Positions 55,628 to 62,377 of a DNA stretch of 62,377 nucleotides are shown piece after piece. The stretch is from Acidihalobacter sp. (GTDB taxonomy: Bacteria > Pseudomonadota > Gammaproteobacteria > DSM-5130 > Acidihalobacteraceae), in NCBI GenBank assembly GCA_027013225.1, contig JALUXU010000030.1, forward strand, positions 1 through 62,377. The letters are read 5' to 3'. The translations under genes were made by a program, and so were the position numbers. The notes under the pieces were generated by a model. The model did no database searches. It worked only from the letters and a program-made list of their open reading frames with translations, and had not been told where the DNA came from. Within the stretch, counting starts at the first letter, position 1. Every line of letters begins with the position of its first letter.

Positions 55628-57103
55628 ATGTCGATTGATGCACTGCAACACAAGAAGGAACAAGCGGAAAAACAATCCATGTCGAATAGCCTGCAATCTC
55701 AACCGGATCAACAACAACACGAATCGACCGACCAAACACCCAACTTGTGCCCATCCGATCGCAATGGCCGGGTTGTCAAGGTTCGGGATCTGATTACCGC
55801 CGCTGGCCTCTCCATCCCTGAGTACCAACGCCCCTATAAATGGACCGTTGAGAACGTCGCGACCCTGCTCAACGATGTAAAGCAGGCGTGCCGCGAAAAT
55901 AAATCCGCCTACCGTCTGGGTACGGTGGTCTTTCACCGGGAAGGTCGCTCTCTACATATCGTCGATGGACAGCAGCGCATTGTCACCCTATTGCTGATTG
56001 CCAAGGTGATGAGCGCTGTTTCTGGCTCCCTTGACAAGGCTCAGGTGAAAGAAGTGATGCAAGGGATCCAGCTCACTGGCGGGATTTCAGCGAACAATGT
56101 TGCCAACAATCTCCGACTGATCAGACAGCGGCTGGTGGAGAATGGTGACTTTCCCGAAGATGCACAGAAATATCTTCTCGATAAATGTGAGCTGGTGGTC
56201 TTTTGTCTCAACAAAATCTCCGAGGCCTTCCAGTTTTTCGATTCACAGAACGCCCGTGGCCGCCCCTTGGAGCCCCATGACCTGCTGAAGGCCTATCACC
56301 TGCGTGCATTCCAGGAGAGCGATTCCGAAACCAAGAAAAAGGCAGTAGAGAACTGGGAAAAGGTCCCGACAGAGGATCTGGCGAGGCTGTTCTCCGATTA
56401 CCTCTATCCCATCCGAAGCTGGTGCCGCGGGCTACCCGTGGGGCAATTCTCCAAGGACCACATCCATCTGTTCAAGGGGATCGATCCCGAAAAGAACGAC
56501 TATCCATTGGGCCACCCGTACCAGATTATCGAGAACCACCTGAACTTTTTGGAACGTTGTCTGCACATCACGGGCAACACCGTTGAATACCCCTTCCAGC
56601 TCGATCAGCCGATCATCAACGGAAGGCGCTTTTTCGAGATGGTCGACCATTACTACGAGAAATTCGAGCCCCTCAGCCAGGGGGGAAAATGGGCTTCTAT
56701 CATGGATCGCGGCAATGGATGGGCTAAAGAGATTCTCGACAGACTGGATGATTACGAAGGACGGAGAAGAACCGGCGACCGCTATGTTCGCCAGATGTTC
56801 GATTGCCTATTGCTCTACTATCTCGACAAATTCGGGGAACAGGAGCTCGACGACGCGGTTCGCAAAATCTTTCTCTGGGCCTACAGCGTTCGACTGAGGC
56901 AGCAAAGAGTTCAATTCTCCACTATGGAGCGCCATGCGCGAGAGGAACACAATCTCTTTCAGCGCTTGCGTGACGCCGTTACGCCGGATGCCTTATTGGC
57001 CTACAACCGGCTAAAGCCGATAAAAGCGGCAGAGATTCAATCCACAAAGACCGAAGACATCAAAACCCTGATGCGCAAGCTGGGCCACGTCGTCGAAAAA
57101 TAG
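55628..57103 (+). CDS. DUF262 (GmrS-like) protein without HNH domain
   Basis: A 491-residue protein. After a ~45-residue polar, Gln-rich N-terminus comes the DUF262 domain (ParB/Srx-like NTPase fold; IPEYQRPYKW at ~60, LHIVDGQQRIVTLLLIAK at ~115, FFDSQNARGRPLEPHDLLKAY at ~205). The (D)GQQR motif is the NTPase signature of GmrSD/SspE/BrxU-type defence proteins. The C-terminal half is helical; I see no DUF1524 HNH motif. Start alternatives are ATG 55628 and ATG 55679. It is followed after 13 bp by the second DUF262 gene. Confidence 0.85.
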   Translation: MSIDALQHKKEQAEKQSMSNSLQSQPDQQQHESTDQTPNLCPSDRNGRVVKVRDLITAAGLSIPEYQRPYKWTVENVATLLNDVKQACRENKSAYRLGTVVFHREGRSLHIVDGQQRIVTLLLIAKVMSAVSGSLDKAQVKEVMQGIQLTGGISANNVANNLRLIRQRLVENGDFPEDAQKYLLDKCELVVFCLNKISEAFQFFDSQNARGRPLEPHDLLKAYHLRAFQESDSETKKKAVENWEKVPTEDLARLFSDYLYPIRSWCRGLPVGQFSKDHIHLFKGIDPEKNDYPLGHPYQIIENHLNFLERCLHITGNTVEYPFQLDQPIINGRRFFEMVDHYYEKFEPLSQGGKWASIMDRGNGWAKEILDRLDDYEGRRRTGDRYVRQMFDCLLLYYLDKFGEQELDDAVRKIFLWAYSVRLRQQRVQFSTMERHAREEHNLFQRLRDAVTPDALLAYNRLKPIKAAEIQSTKTEDIKTLMRKLGHVVEK

Positions 57104-57116
57104 AAAGGTGGAAACC

Positions 57117-59099
57117 ATGAGTAAAGATAGCGTGACAAGCTTGACGATCGGGCAGCTGTTGAGCCTGTCTGATGGCACGGGCTACCGGATCCCCATCTAT
57201 CAGCGTAATTATGCCTGGGGCGAACCGGAAATCGAGCAGCTGGTTCGCGACTTGGCCGACAATGCTAATAAAGGAGCTGGCGGACACTATTATCTTGGCA
57301 CGCTCGTGGTCCATAGCAACACGGAAAACGAGCCTTATGATGTCATCGATGGCCAACAGCGCCTGACTACACTCTTCCTCATTGCATCGACCCTGAAACG
57401 AAAAACGGGGAATACTCAGGCCATGCCAACGAAAGGAATACTGACCTTCGAATGCCGGGAAAAGGCCAACCAGACACTTCAGGCCATTCGGGAGGGACAC
57501 AAAGAGAACGCCGAAAATCGGGATACCGGGATACGAGCGGGCTACCAGACGATAGAAGGCCATTTGTGTCATTGGCTGAACGATGCGGGTTGCGACCCGG
57601 ATGATTTTTGCAAATACCTCATGGATTCGACCGTGATTCTGCGCGTCGAGGTGCCTAAGGACGCCGATCTCAACCGGTATTTCGAGGTCATGAACACCCG
57701 GGGCGAACAACTGGAAAAACACGAGGTGCTGAAGGCCCGCCTATTGAACGCTTGCGACGAGAAAAAGCGGCACGGATTGAGCAGGATCTGGGACGCCTGC
57801 GCGGAGATGGATCGTTACGTCCAACTGGCGTTCACTCCGGAAGAAAGAGACGCCTTGTTTGGCGCGGACTGGCATACCTTTTCGCATGAAAAGCTGGATG
57901 AACTTGTTTCTCCATTGACTAACGGCGAATGTACGCAAGGAACAAACGCAGACCGGCCCAACCTGTGGGATTTGGCAGAGGGAAAAGCTGAAGGCGCTTC
58001 CAATAAGGAGAAACGGGACAAGCAAGACAGCGGTCGTTTCCGCGCCATCATCGATTTCCCCAATTTCCTGCTCCAGGTGCTGTGCGTCTTCGTCAGAAAA
58101 AAAGAAGAATTGCCCGATGACGGACTCCCATTGAATGACAAGTCGCTTATCGAGACGTTCGACCAGTATATCCTTGAGAAAGAGGATTCGGCGCAGCGTG
58201 TGAAGGATTTTTTCTATCACCTTCTGAAATGCAGGTTCCTCTTCGACCAGTATGTGATCAAACGCGAAGGGGATGTTCAGGAAGGGGAATGGCGGCTATA
58301 CAGGGGCCACAAGGAGAAAAGTGGCCTTGGGTACAAAAAAGTCTTTTCAGAGGATCAGGGTAATGATGTCAATCGCCAGATCCTGATGCTGCAATCGGCC
58401 TTTCAGGTCTCGTCGCCATCGCATAGCTACAAATACTGGCTGCACGCGGCGATGGTGTGGCTGGAGGACAGAAAGGCGGAAAAAGGCCCTATTCAGGGCA
58501 CAGAATACCTAGAATACCTCGAGTCAGTCGCCGTTTCTTTCGTCTTCGATCGTTATCTGAAAAGAGAGAAGCCACTGGATTACAAGAAGATCATCCATGA
58601 TAACAAGGGTGTCTGCCAGACGGGCGAGCTGACTGTGGACCGGGGTATGCTGCGTTACGGAGAAATCCGCAACAACCTGATCTTCAATTGGTTGGATTAT
58701 CTGCTCTATTTGAGAGATAAGGAATCGGACACGAAGATCAAACAGTTCCGATTCAAGTACCGCAGCTCCGTGGAGCACTATTACCCGCAAAACCCGATAG
58801 GTGAACAACAACTGAGCGAAGATTGCCTGCACGATTTTGGCAATCTGTGCCTGATCAGCCATAGCAAGAATGCCAAGCTCAGCAACTATTCCCCGGAAGC
58901 CAAAATGGAACATTATGGCAAGCAGTCTGACATAGACAGCATCAAGCAGTACTTGATGATGAAAAAAACCAAAGCAAAAGGATGGGGGCAGGAGCAGATC
59001 AAGTCCCATTACGACGAGATGAAAGAGGTGCTGGAGACGGAATCGGGCAAGATCAGGCGCCGCCAGGCGCAGAACTCTGCCTCCGGTGGCGGGTCGTGA
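57117..59099 (+). CDS. DUF262-DUF1524 (GmrSD-like) HNH nuclease
   Basis: A 660-residue protein. The N-terminal DUF262 domain has IPIYQRNYAWGEPEIEQLV, DVIDGQQRLTTLFLIA and FEVMNTRGEQLEKHEVLKA. The C-terminal DUF1524 HNH nuclease region has SVEHYYPQNPIGE and HDFGNLCLISHSKNAKLSN. This is the full GmrSD/SspE architecture: nucleotide-sensing domain plus DNA-cutting domain, used against modified or foreign DNA. ATG 57117 has an AAAGGTGG site 5 bp upstream; a GTG three codons earlier also opens the frame. It probably works with the HNH-less partner just upstream. Confidence 0.88.
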   Translation: MSKDSVTSLTIGQLLSLSDGTGYRIPIYQRNYAWGEPEIEQLVRDLADNANKGAGGHYYLGTLVVHSNTENEPYDVIDGQQRLTTLFLIASTLKRKTGNTQAMPTKGILTFECREKANQTLQAIREGHKENAENRDTGIRAGYQTIEGHLCHWLNDAGCDPDDFCKYLMDSTVILRVEVPKDADLNRYFEVMNTRGEQLEKHEVLKARLLNACDEKKRHGLSRIWDACAEMDRYVQLAFTPEERDALFGADWHTFSHEKLDELVSPLTNGECTQGTNADRPNLWDLAEGKAEGASNKEKRDKQDSGRFRAIIDFPNFLLQVLCVFVRKKEELPDDGLPLNDKSLIETFDQYILEKEDSAQRVKDFFYHLLKCRFLFDQYVIKREGDVQEGEWRLYRGHKEKSGLGYKKVFSEDQGNDVNRQILMLQSAFQVSSPSHSYKYWLHAAMVWLEDRKAEKGPIQGTEYLEYLESVAVSFVFDRYLKREKPLDYKKIIHDNKGVCQTGELTVDRGMLRYGEIRNNLIFNWLDYLLYLRDKESDTKIKQFRFKYRSSVEHYYPQNPIGEQQLSEDCLHDFGNLCLISHSKNAKLSNYSPEAKMEHYGKQSDIDSIKQYLMMKKTKAKGWGQEQIKSHYDEMKEVLETESGKIRRRQAQNSASGGGS

Positions 59100-59124
59100 A
59101 TCGCTGCCAGCCCGACCGGACCAG

Positions 59125-59271
59125 CACGGGCGTATCATCCTGCCCGCAGCCATCGCCAGGAACCATCGACCGGCCCGGAGAACACGCATGTTCACGCACG
59201 ACAGACTGAAAGACCGCCACCGCGAGATCCGCGACGAACTGCCGCAGGCGGTCTCGCTGCGCACCCACCGG
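59125..59271 (+). repeat. 147-bp direct repeat, copy B
   Basis: The second copy of the repeat at 55403-55549 (3 mismatches). Here it is continuous with the complete HEPN gene, so this is the ancestral reading-through copy. The distance between equal points of the two copies is 3722 bp. Confidence 0.95.
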
Positions 59272-59841
59272 GCCCTGAGCTGGCTGCGGCGCGCCGACGC
59301 GGAGCAGGCGGATGCCGATGCCCGCTTCATCTTTCTGTGGATCGCCTTCAATGCCGCCTATGCCAACGAGATCCACGACCGGGCCAGCTTCGGCGAGCGG
59401 CGCCTGCTGACCGCTTTTCTGCAGCACCTGACCGAGGTGGACGGGGAGCAATTGCTCTATCGGACCGTCTGGGAACAGTTTCCGCGCGCGATCCGCCTGC
59501 TGATCGACAACCGCTACGTGTTCCAGCCCTTCTGGGACTACAAGAACGGCCGGCTGGACGAGGCGGAATTGCAGCAGCGCTTCCAGGCCAGCAAGGAGGC
59601 CGCCTACCGCGCCCTGGGGCGCATGGACACCAAGAAGGTCCTGGCCATCGTGTTCGGCCGCCTGTACGTGCTGCGCAACCAGTTGGTCCACGGGGGCGCC
59701 ACCTGGAACAGCAAGGTCAACCGGGACCAGCTGCGCGACGGGGTGGACATCATGGCCCGCCTGGTGCCGATCATCATCTATCTCATGATGCAGCATCCCA
59801 AGCGTTTTATCGGCGAGCCCTGTTATCCGGTAGTCGACTGA
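59188..59841 (+). CDS. HEPN-domain protein, putative RNase effector
   Basis: A 217-residue helical protein starting MFTHDRLKDRHREIRDELPQ. It has ADARFIFLWIAFNAAYANEI at ~50-70 and a C-terminal YVLRNQLVHGGATWNS with the HEPN Rx4H motif (R-NQLV-H), which in active family members forms an RNase site. It resembles the Apea/MAE-type HEPN proteins found with defence genes. The ATG 59188 has a GGAGAA site. It is the last gene of the DUF262 operon or has its own promoter in repeat copy B; no operator palindrome precedes it. Confidence 0.75.
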   Translation: MFTHDRLKDRHREIRDELPQAVSLRTHRALSWLRRADAEQADADARFIFLWIAFNAAYANEIHDRASFGERRLLTAFLQHLTEVDGEQLLYRTVWEQFPRAIRLLIDNRYVFQPFWDYKNGRLDEAELQQRFQASKEAAYRALGRMDTKKVLAIVFGRLYVLRNQLVHGGATWNSKVNRDQLRDGVDIMARLVPIIIYLMMQHPKRFIGEPCYPVVD

Positions 59842-59972
59842 CGGGAAGGCTCCAATTGCGTTGCTACCGACTATGCATAGTACTGTCGGATCGATTTCGG
59901 CAACATCTTGGGTCCGTCTCGCTCGGGAGAATAGCCCCTTCTTCGGCCACCGCCCTCTGTCAGGGTAGAGGT

Positions 59973-59990
59973 CACCCCACCAATGTGGGG
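59973..59990 (+). terminator. hairpin downstream of the HEPN gene
   Basis: ACCCCAC-CAAT-GTGGGGT, a perfect 7-bp stem with a 4-bp loop followed by TTCTAATTG. It may terminate the HEPN transcript, though the T-run is weak, or it may belong to the end of the adjacent IS remnant. Confidence 0.4.
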
Positions 59991-60028
59991 TTCTAATTGA
60001 AAACGAGAGAGGGCGAATCGAGGAGAAC

Positions 60029-60121
60029 ATGCGTTATTCTGCTGAGCGCAAAGAGGCGGTGCTGAAGAAGATGCTGCCACCGAACAACCGAAGCATCCGC
60101 GAGATTGCCGAGGACGAAGGG
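60029..60121 (+). pseudogene. 5' fragment of an IS transposase (IS3-type OrfA-like)
   Basis: About 31 codons, MRYSAERKEAVLKKMLPPNN then IREIAEDEG, match the HTH N-terminus of IS3-type OrfA proteins. The similarity stops at about 60121, where the sequence runs into the region beside the integrase 3' end. Confidence 0.6.
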
Positions 60122-60168
60122 AGAAAACCAAATCCTCCCGGCCAATGCCTGCGCCAGCTACATCTGTG

Positions 60169-61760
60169 TCACTCATTTTCGAGCGGAGCGACCTCCAGGC
60201 CCGGATACGAGATCCGCTGCATGGCCTGAAGCAGCCGCTGCACCGAAAAGCTGCCGCCATACCGCCGCCCCATCTTGTGGGGGTTGCTATGCCCCATAAG
60301 GGCATCGGCTATCTCTTCGTCCAACCCAGCCTCACGGCAGGCATCGCGGAAGGTGTGGCGAAAGCTGTGGAACACCTTGCGCTTGTCTGTGATGCCAAGC
60401 TCCTTGCGCAGGAAGCGCATGAAGGACTTCGAAAACCCGGCCGACCATTTGCCGAAGCGGTCGGGGTGGAGGTCGGGGAACAGGCGCTCGGCCCCCTGGT
60501 TCCGGATGCGTTCCACATACCGCAGGAAGCCTGCCTCGATCACCTTCGGATGGATCGGCAGGCGGCGCCGCGATGCGGTGTTCTTGAGCCGCTTGGCGGT
60601 ACCCTGTTCGCCCGGCATGTCGTCGATCACCAGGCACCAGACGTCGTCGATGCATTGGATGTCGGTCACAAGCAGTTGGGCAAGTTTTTCCACACGACAG
60701 CCCTGATAGAGCGCAAGGAGCGGGATCCAGCGGCCCGCATCGCGCACGCCGCGTCCCAGATTCTTCCGCTCGACAAACAGCGGTGACTGGAAAATCTGGC
60801 GCAGGTCCCTCTGGTCGAACGGCAGGCGGTGACGGCTGTCGCTTTTGGGCGTCGGGATGCGCTGGGCGGGGTTCTTGTCGAGCTTGCCGTTGTTGATGCC
60901 CGTGTTGAACAGGGCGCAGATGAGGGTGATCTTTTTATTCACGGTCTTGGGCGCCAGTCCACGGCCGATGAGTTCATCCCGGTAGCGGATGACATCCGTT
61001 CGCTCCACCCTGTCGGCGGCCTTCTGCCCGATGACAGACAGAAAATCATTGAGCGTCCGCCGCACATCATCGACGGTCCGCTGGGGGCGATTCGGGTCGA
61101 ATCGCTGCCAGTCCTCGAACAGCTCATCGAAAGTAACGTGCCCCGGCTGGGCCGTGGCTAGGCGTGAGGTCTCGGGCGGCTCGGGCGTCCAAACCACCTC
61201 GCCTTGGTCGCGGGCGATCTGCTGGTCGTGCACCTCGGTCACGGTCTGCAAGAACCGGTACAGCAGCTCCCGGTATCGGGACTCGTCACCACGCAGCTCG
61301 ATCCCAAGCAGGTGCAGGAATCCGGCCAGAGCCGGTTCCACTGCCTCGATGCGGGCGTCGGCCAGTATTTCCCGCAGGGCGTCACGGGTCTCGTGGCGCT
61401 CTGCCTTGCGTTCCTCGCGCTCAGTTCGGAAGGTACCTTCGCGGCGGTCGTATTCGTCCGTGGCGAGCGCCTGGTGCCGCCACAGGGCGCAGATCTCGGC
61501 GATCAGGGCATCGTCGATGACCAGCACCTTCTTGGCGCCCTGCCGCCGCTCGATCTCTTTACGTAAACGATGGCAACGGGCATCGAAGTCCACAGAGGCC
61601 TGCCGGGCGAGCTGCCGGGCCTCGACTCAATCCCGGGTGCGCAGCAAAACTTCTCCTCGGTCTTGCCGAGGTACGGGCGGAGATCACGCGGAATGCGCGC
61701 ACGGAAATAGTAGGTGGAATTGCGTTTGAAAAGGCGTGTTTGCAGGGTCATGTTCGTCAT
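60169..61760 (-). pseudogene. tyrosine recombinase/integrase with frameshift and in-frame stop
   Basis: The catalytic part is intact: R in CRVEKLAQLL, HSFRHTF, the H of MGHSNPHKMG, and Y in RRYGG. The N-terminal DUF6538-type segment MTLQTRLFKRNSTYYFRARIP starts at 61760 or 61751 but is in another frame. Restoring the usual KFSLRTRD motif needs one base near 61645, and a TGA at 61627-61629 then interrupts it. A GTG at 61591-61593 could start a 474-residue protein lacking the first ~55 residues, so partial function is not excluded. The gene points away from the tRNA-Ser 90 bp upstream. Confidence 0.85.
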
Positions 61761-61848
61761 CCCGGTGGACCACCTCGGTGTACCAGACGAACATGTATAA
61801 CCACCGGCCGGCGGTTATTTGTAACACATTGAAAGAGTTACGTAAATA

Positions 61849-61941
61849 TGGCGGAGAGGGTGGGATTCGAACCCACGTGGGGCGGTAATGCCCCCAACCG
61901 ATTTCGAGTCGGTGCCGTTGTGACCGCTTCGGTACCTCTCC
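61849..61941 (-). tRNA. tRNA-Ser (CGA)
   Basis: On the minus strand a 93-nt class II tRNA with acceptor GGAGAGG/CCTCTCC, anticodon stem-loop ACCGA-CTCGAAA-TCGGT (anticodon CGA), a long variable arm (GGGGGCATTACCGCCCC), TpsiC arm GTGGG-TTCGAAT-CCCAC and an encoded 3' CCA at 61849-61851. Its 3' end faces the integrase, the usual geometry for an island att site. A direct repeat of the 3' end marking the other boundary was not found by eye in the window. Confidence 0.95.
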
Positions 61942-62020
61942 GAGAATTAATCATTCTATCAAGTGCTAGCAATAAATAGAACTCTCGAAAGAAATACTCG
62001 CAGGACCACGTCATCTAAGC

Positions 62021-62241
62021 GTGGCGGAGCGGGTGCTGGATCAAAGCTATACCCGCGGAGAGGCCGCCAGGAGCCTGGACATCAACAAACATACGCGTTC
62101 ATCACCCAACATAAGAATGCCTATCCCACCAGCCTGCAGTGTCAGGTTTTGGGTATCAGCCGGAATGGCTATTACACGTACCGGAAAACCGGGAGGGGCT
62201 CAAGTCCCAAATCTGCTGTAAATTCCCTCTCGCAGGTTTGA
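62021..62241 (+). pseudogene. degenerate IS3-family transposase (OrfA/OrfB fusion debris)
   Basis: Two frames carry pieces in order. One has AERVLDQSYTRGEAARSLDI, like OrfA. The second has YAFITQHKNAYPTSLQCQVL with GISRNGYYTYRK, like the OrfB N-terminus. The intervening OrfA C-terminus is missing and the frame shifts at about 62080. The rest of OrfB (DDE domain) is absent. Confidence 0.65.
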
Positions 62242-62254
62242 TGTCGCGTCGGGT

Positions 62255-62377
62255 TCAGTGGTCGATGCCGACCACCTTCTCCTCCTTTCGGTCGGAAGGC
62301 TGTTGCGCTTCCCACCACTCGTGAAAGTCACTCATATCCAGATATCGCCGGCCCTGCCACGCCTCGTGGATCTCGGC
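62255..62377 (-). CDS. C-terminal fragment of an unknown protein (runs off window)
   Basis: The last 40 codons are open from the window edge to a TGA at 62255: AEIHEAWQGRRYLDMSDFHE, then a Glu/Lys-rich tail ending VVGIDH. It reads as a real protein C-terminus with no recognised family. It ends close to the IS3-type debris. Confidence 0.4.
   Translation of the reverse strand, partial: AEIHEAWQGRRYLDMSDFHEWWEAQQPSDRKEEKVVGIDH

Noticed and set aside
59053-60030. 325-codon minus-strand frame over the HEPN gene
   Set aside because: It is antisense to the HEPN gene. Its resemblance to the upstream extension of the WYL frame comes only from the 147-bp direct repeat.

Overview
The window reads as a chromosomal segment of a Gram-negative, polarly or laterally flagellated proteobacterium, most likely a betaproteobacterium. 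This rests on gene order: lepA-lepB-DUF4845-rnc-era-recO-pdxJ-acpS, followed by cysM, comEC, exbB/exbD, msbA, lpxK, a Trm112-type gene and kdsB, and the DUF2062-lolD-lolC group. The species is not identifiable by reading alone. Almost every gene from position 1 to 49.5 kb lies on the minus strand.

Region 1 (1-16.5 kb, minus strand) is core: lipid A/Kdo supply and export (kdsB, lpxK, a WaaA-like protein, msbA), a proton-channel pair (exbB/exbD type), DNA uptake (comEC), cysteine synthesis (cysM), cofactor genes (acpS, pdxJ), repair and RNA/ribosome genes (recO, era, rnc), signal peptidase (lepB) and elongation factor 4 (lepA). Many neighbours overlap by 4 nt (ATGA/GTGA), so translation is probably coupled.

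Region 2 (16.6-49.5 kb, minus strand) is a flagellar supercluster. Its order of transcription is flgBCDEFGHIJKL, a 1470-residue methyltransferase/glycosyltransferase, fliC, flaG, fliD, fliS, a fliT-like gene, a PilZ-type gene, the sigma54 cascade fleQ-fleS-fleR (flrABC type), fliEFGHIJ and fliK. Readable sigma54 (-24/-12) promoters sit before flgB, fliE and fliK, and a sigma28-type promoter sits before fliC. This fits a four-tier FleQ -> FleSR -> FliA cascade. An EAL-HDOD gene follows flgB where flgA/flgM/flgN often lie.

Region 3 (49.7-52.3 kb) returns to core genes: DUF2062 (plus), lolD and lolC (minus).

Region 4 (52.3-62.4 kb) is an accessory island. Its left edge is a scar: the 3' end of a yceI gene, the end and a twice-deleted tnpB of an IS200/IS605-type element, and an extradiol dioxygenase cut at both ends. 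A perfect 34-bp inverted repeat follows. The cargo comes next: a two-gene operon of unknown function, a WYL-type regulator, and (divergently) two tandem DUF262 genes, the second with a C-terminal DUF1524 HNH nuclease, then a HEPN-type gene with an RNQLVH (Rx4H) motif. The palindrome TGCGACA-N5-TGTCGCA occurs on both sides of the regulator gene and ties both flanking operons to it. A 147-bp direct repeat (3 mismatches) made of the HEPN leader and first ~28 codons brackets the DUF262 pair, as though the pair is a cassette placed in the HEPN 5' end. The right edge is a frameshifted tyrosine integrase beside tRNA-Ser(CGA), with IS3-type transposase debris on both sides. The WYL / DUF262 / DUF262-HNH / HEPN module with its two-gene satellite is the best candidate here for an undescribed, probably anti-phage, system.
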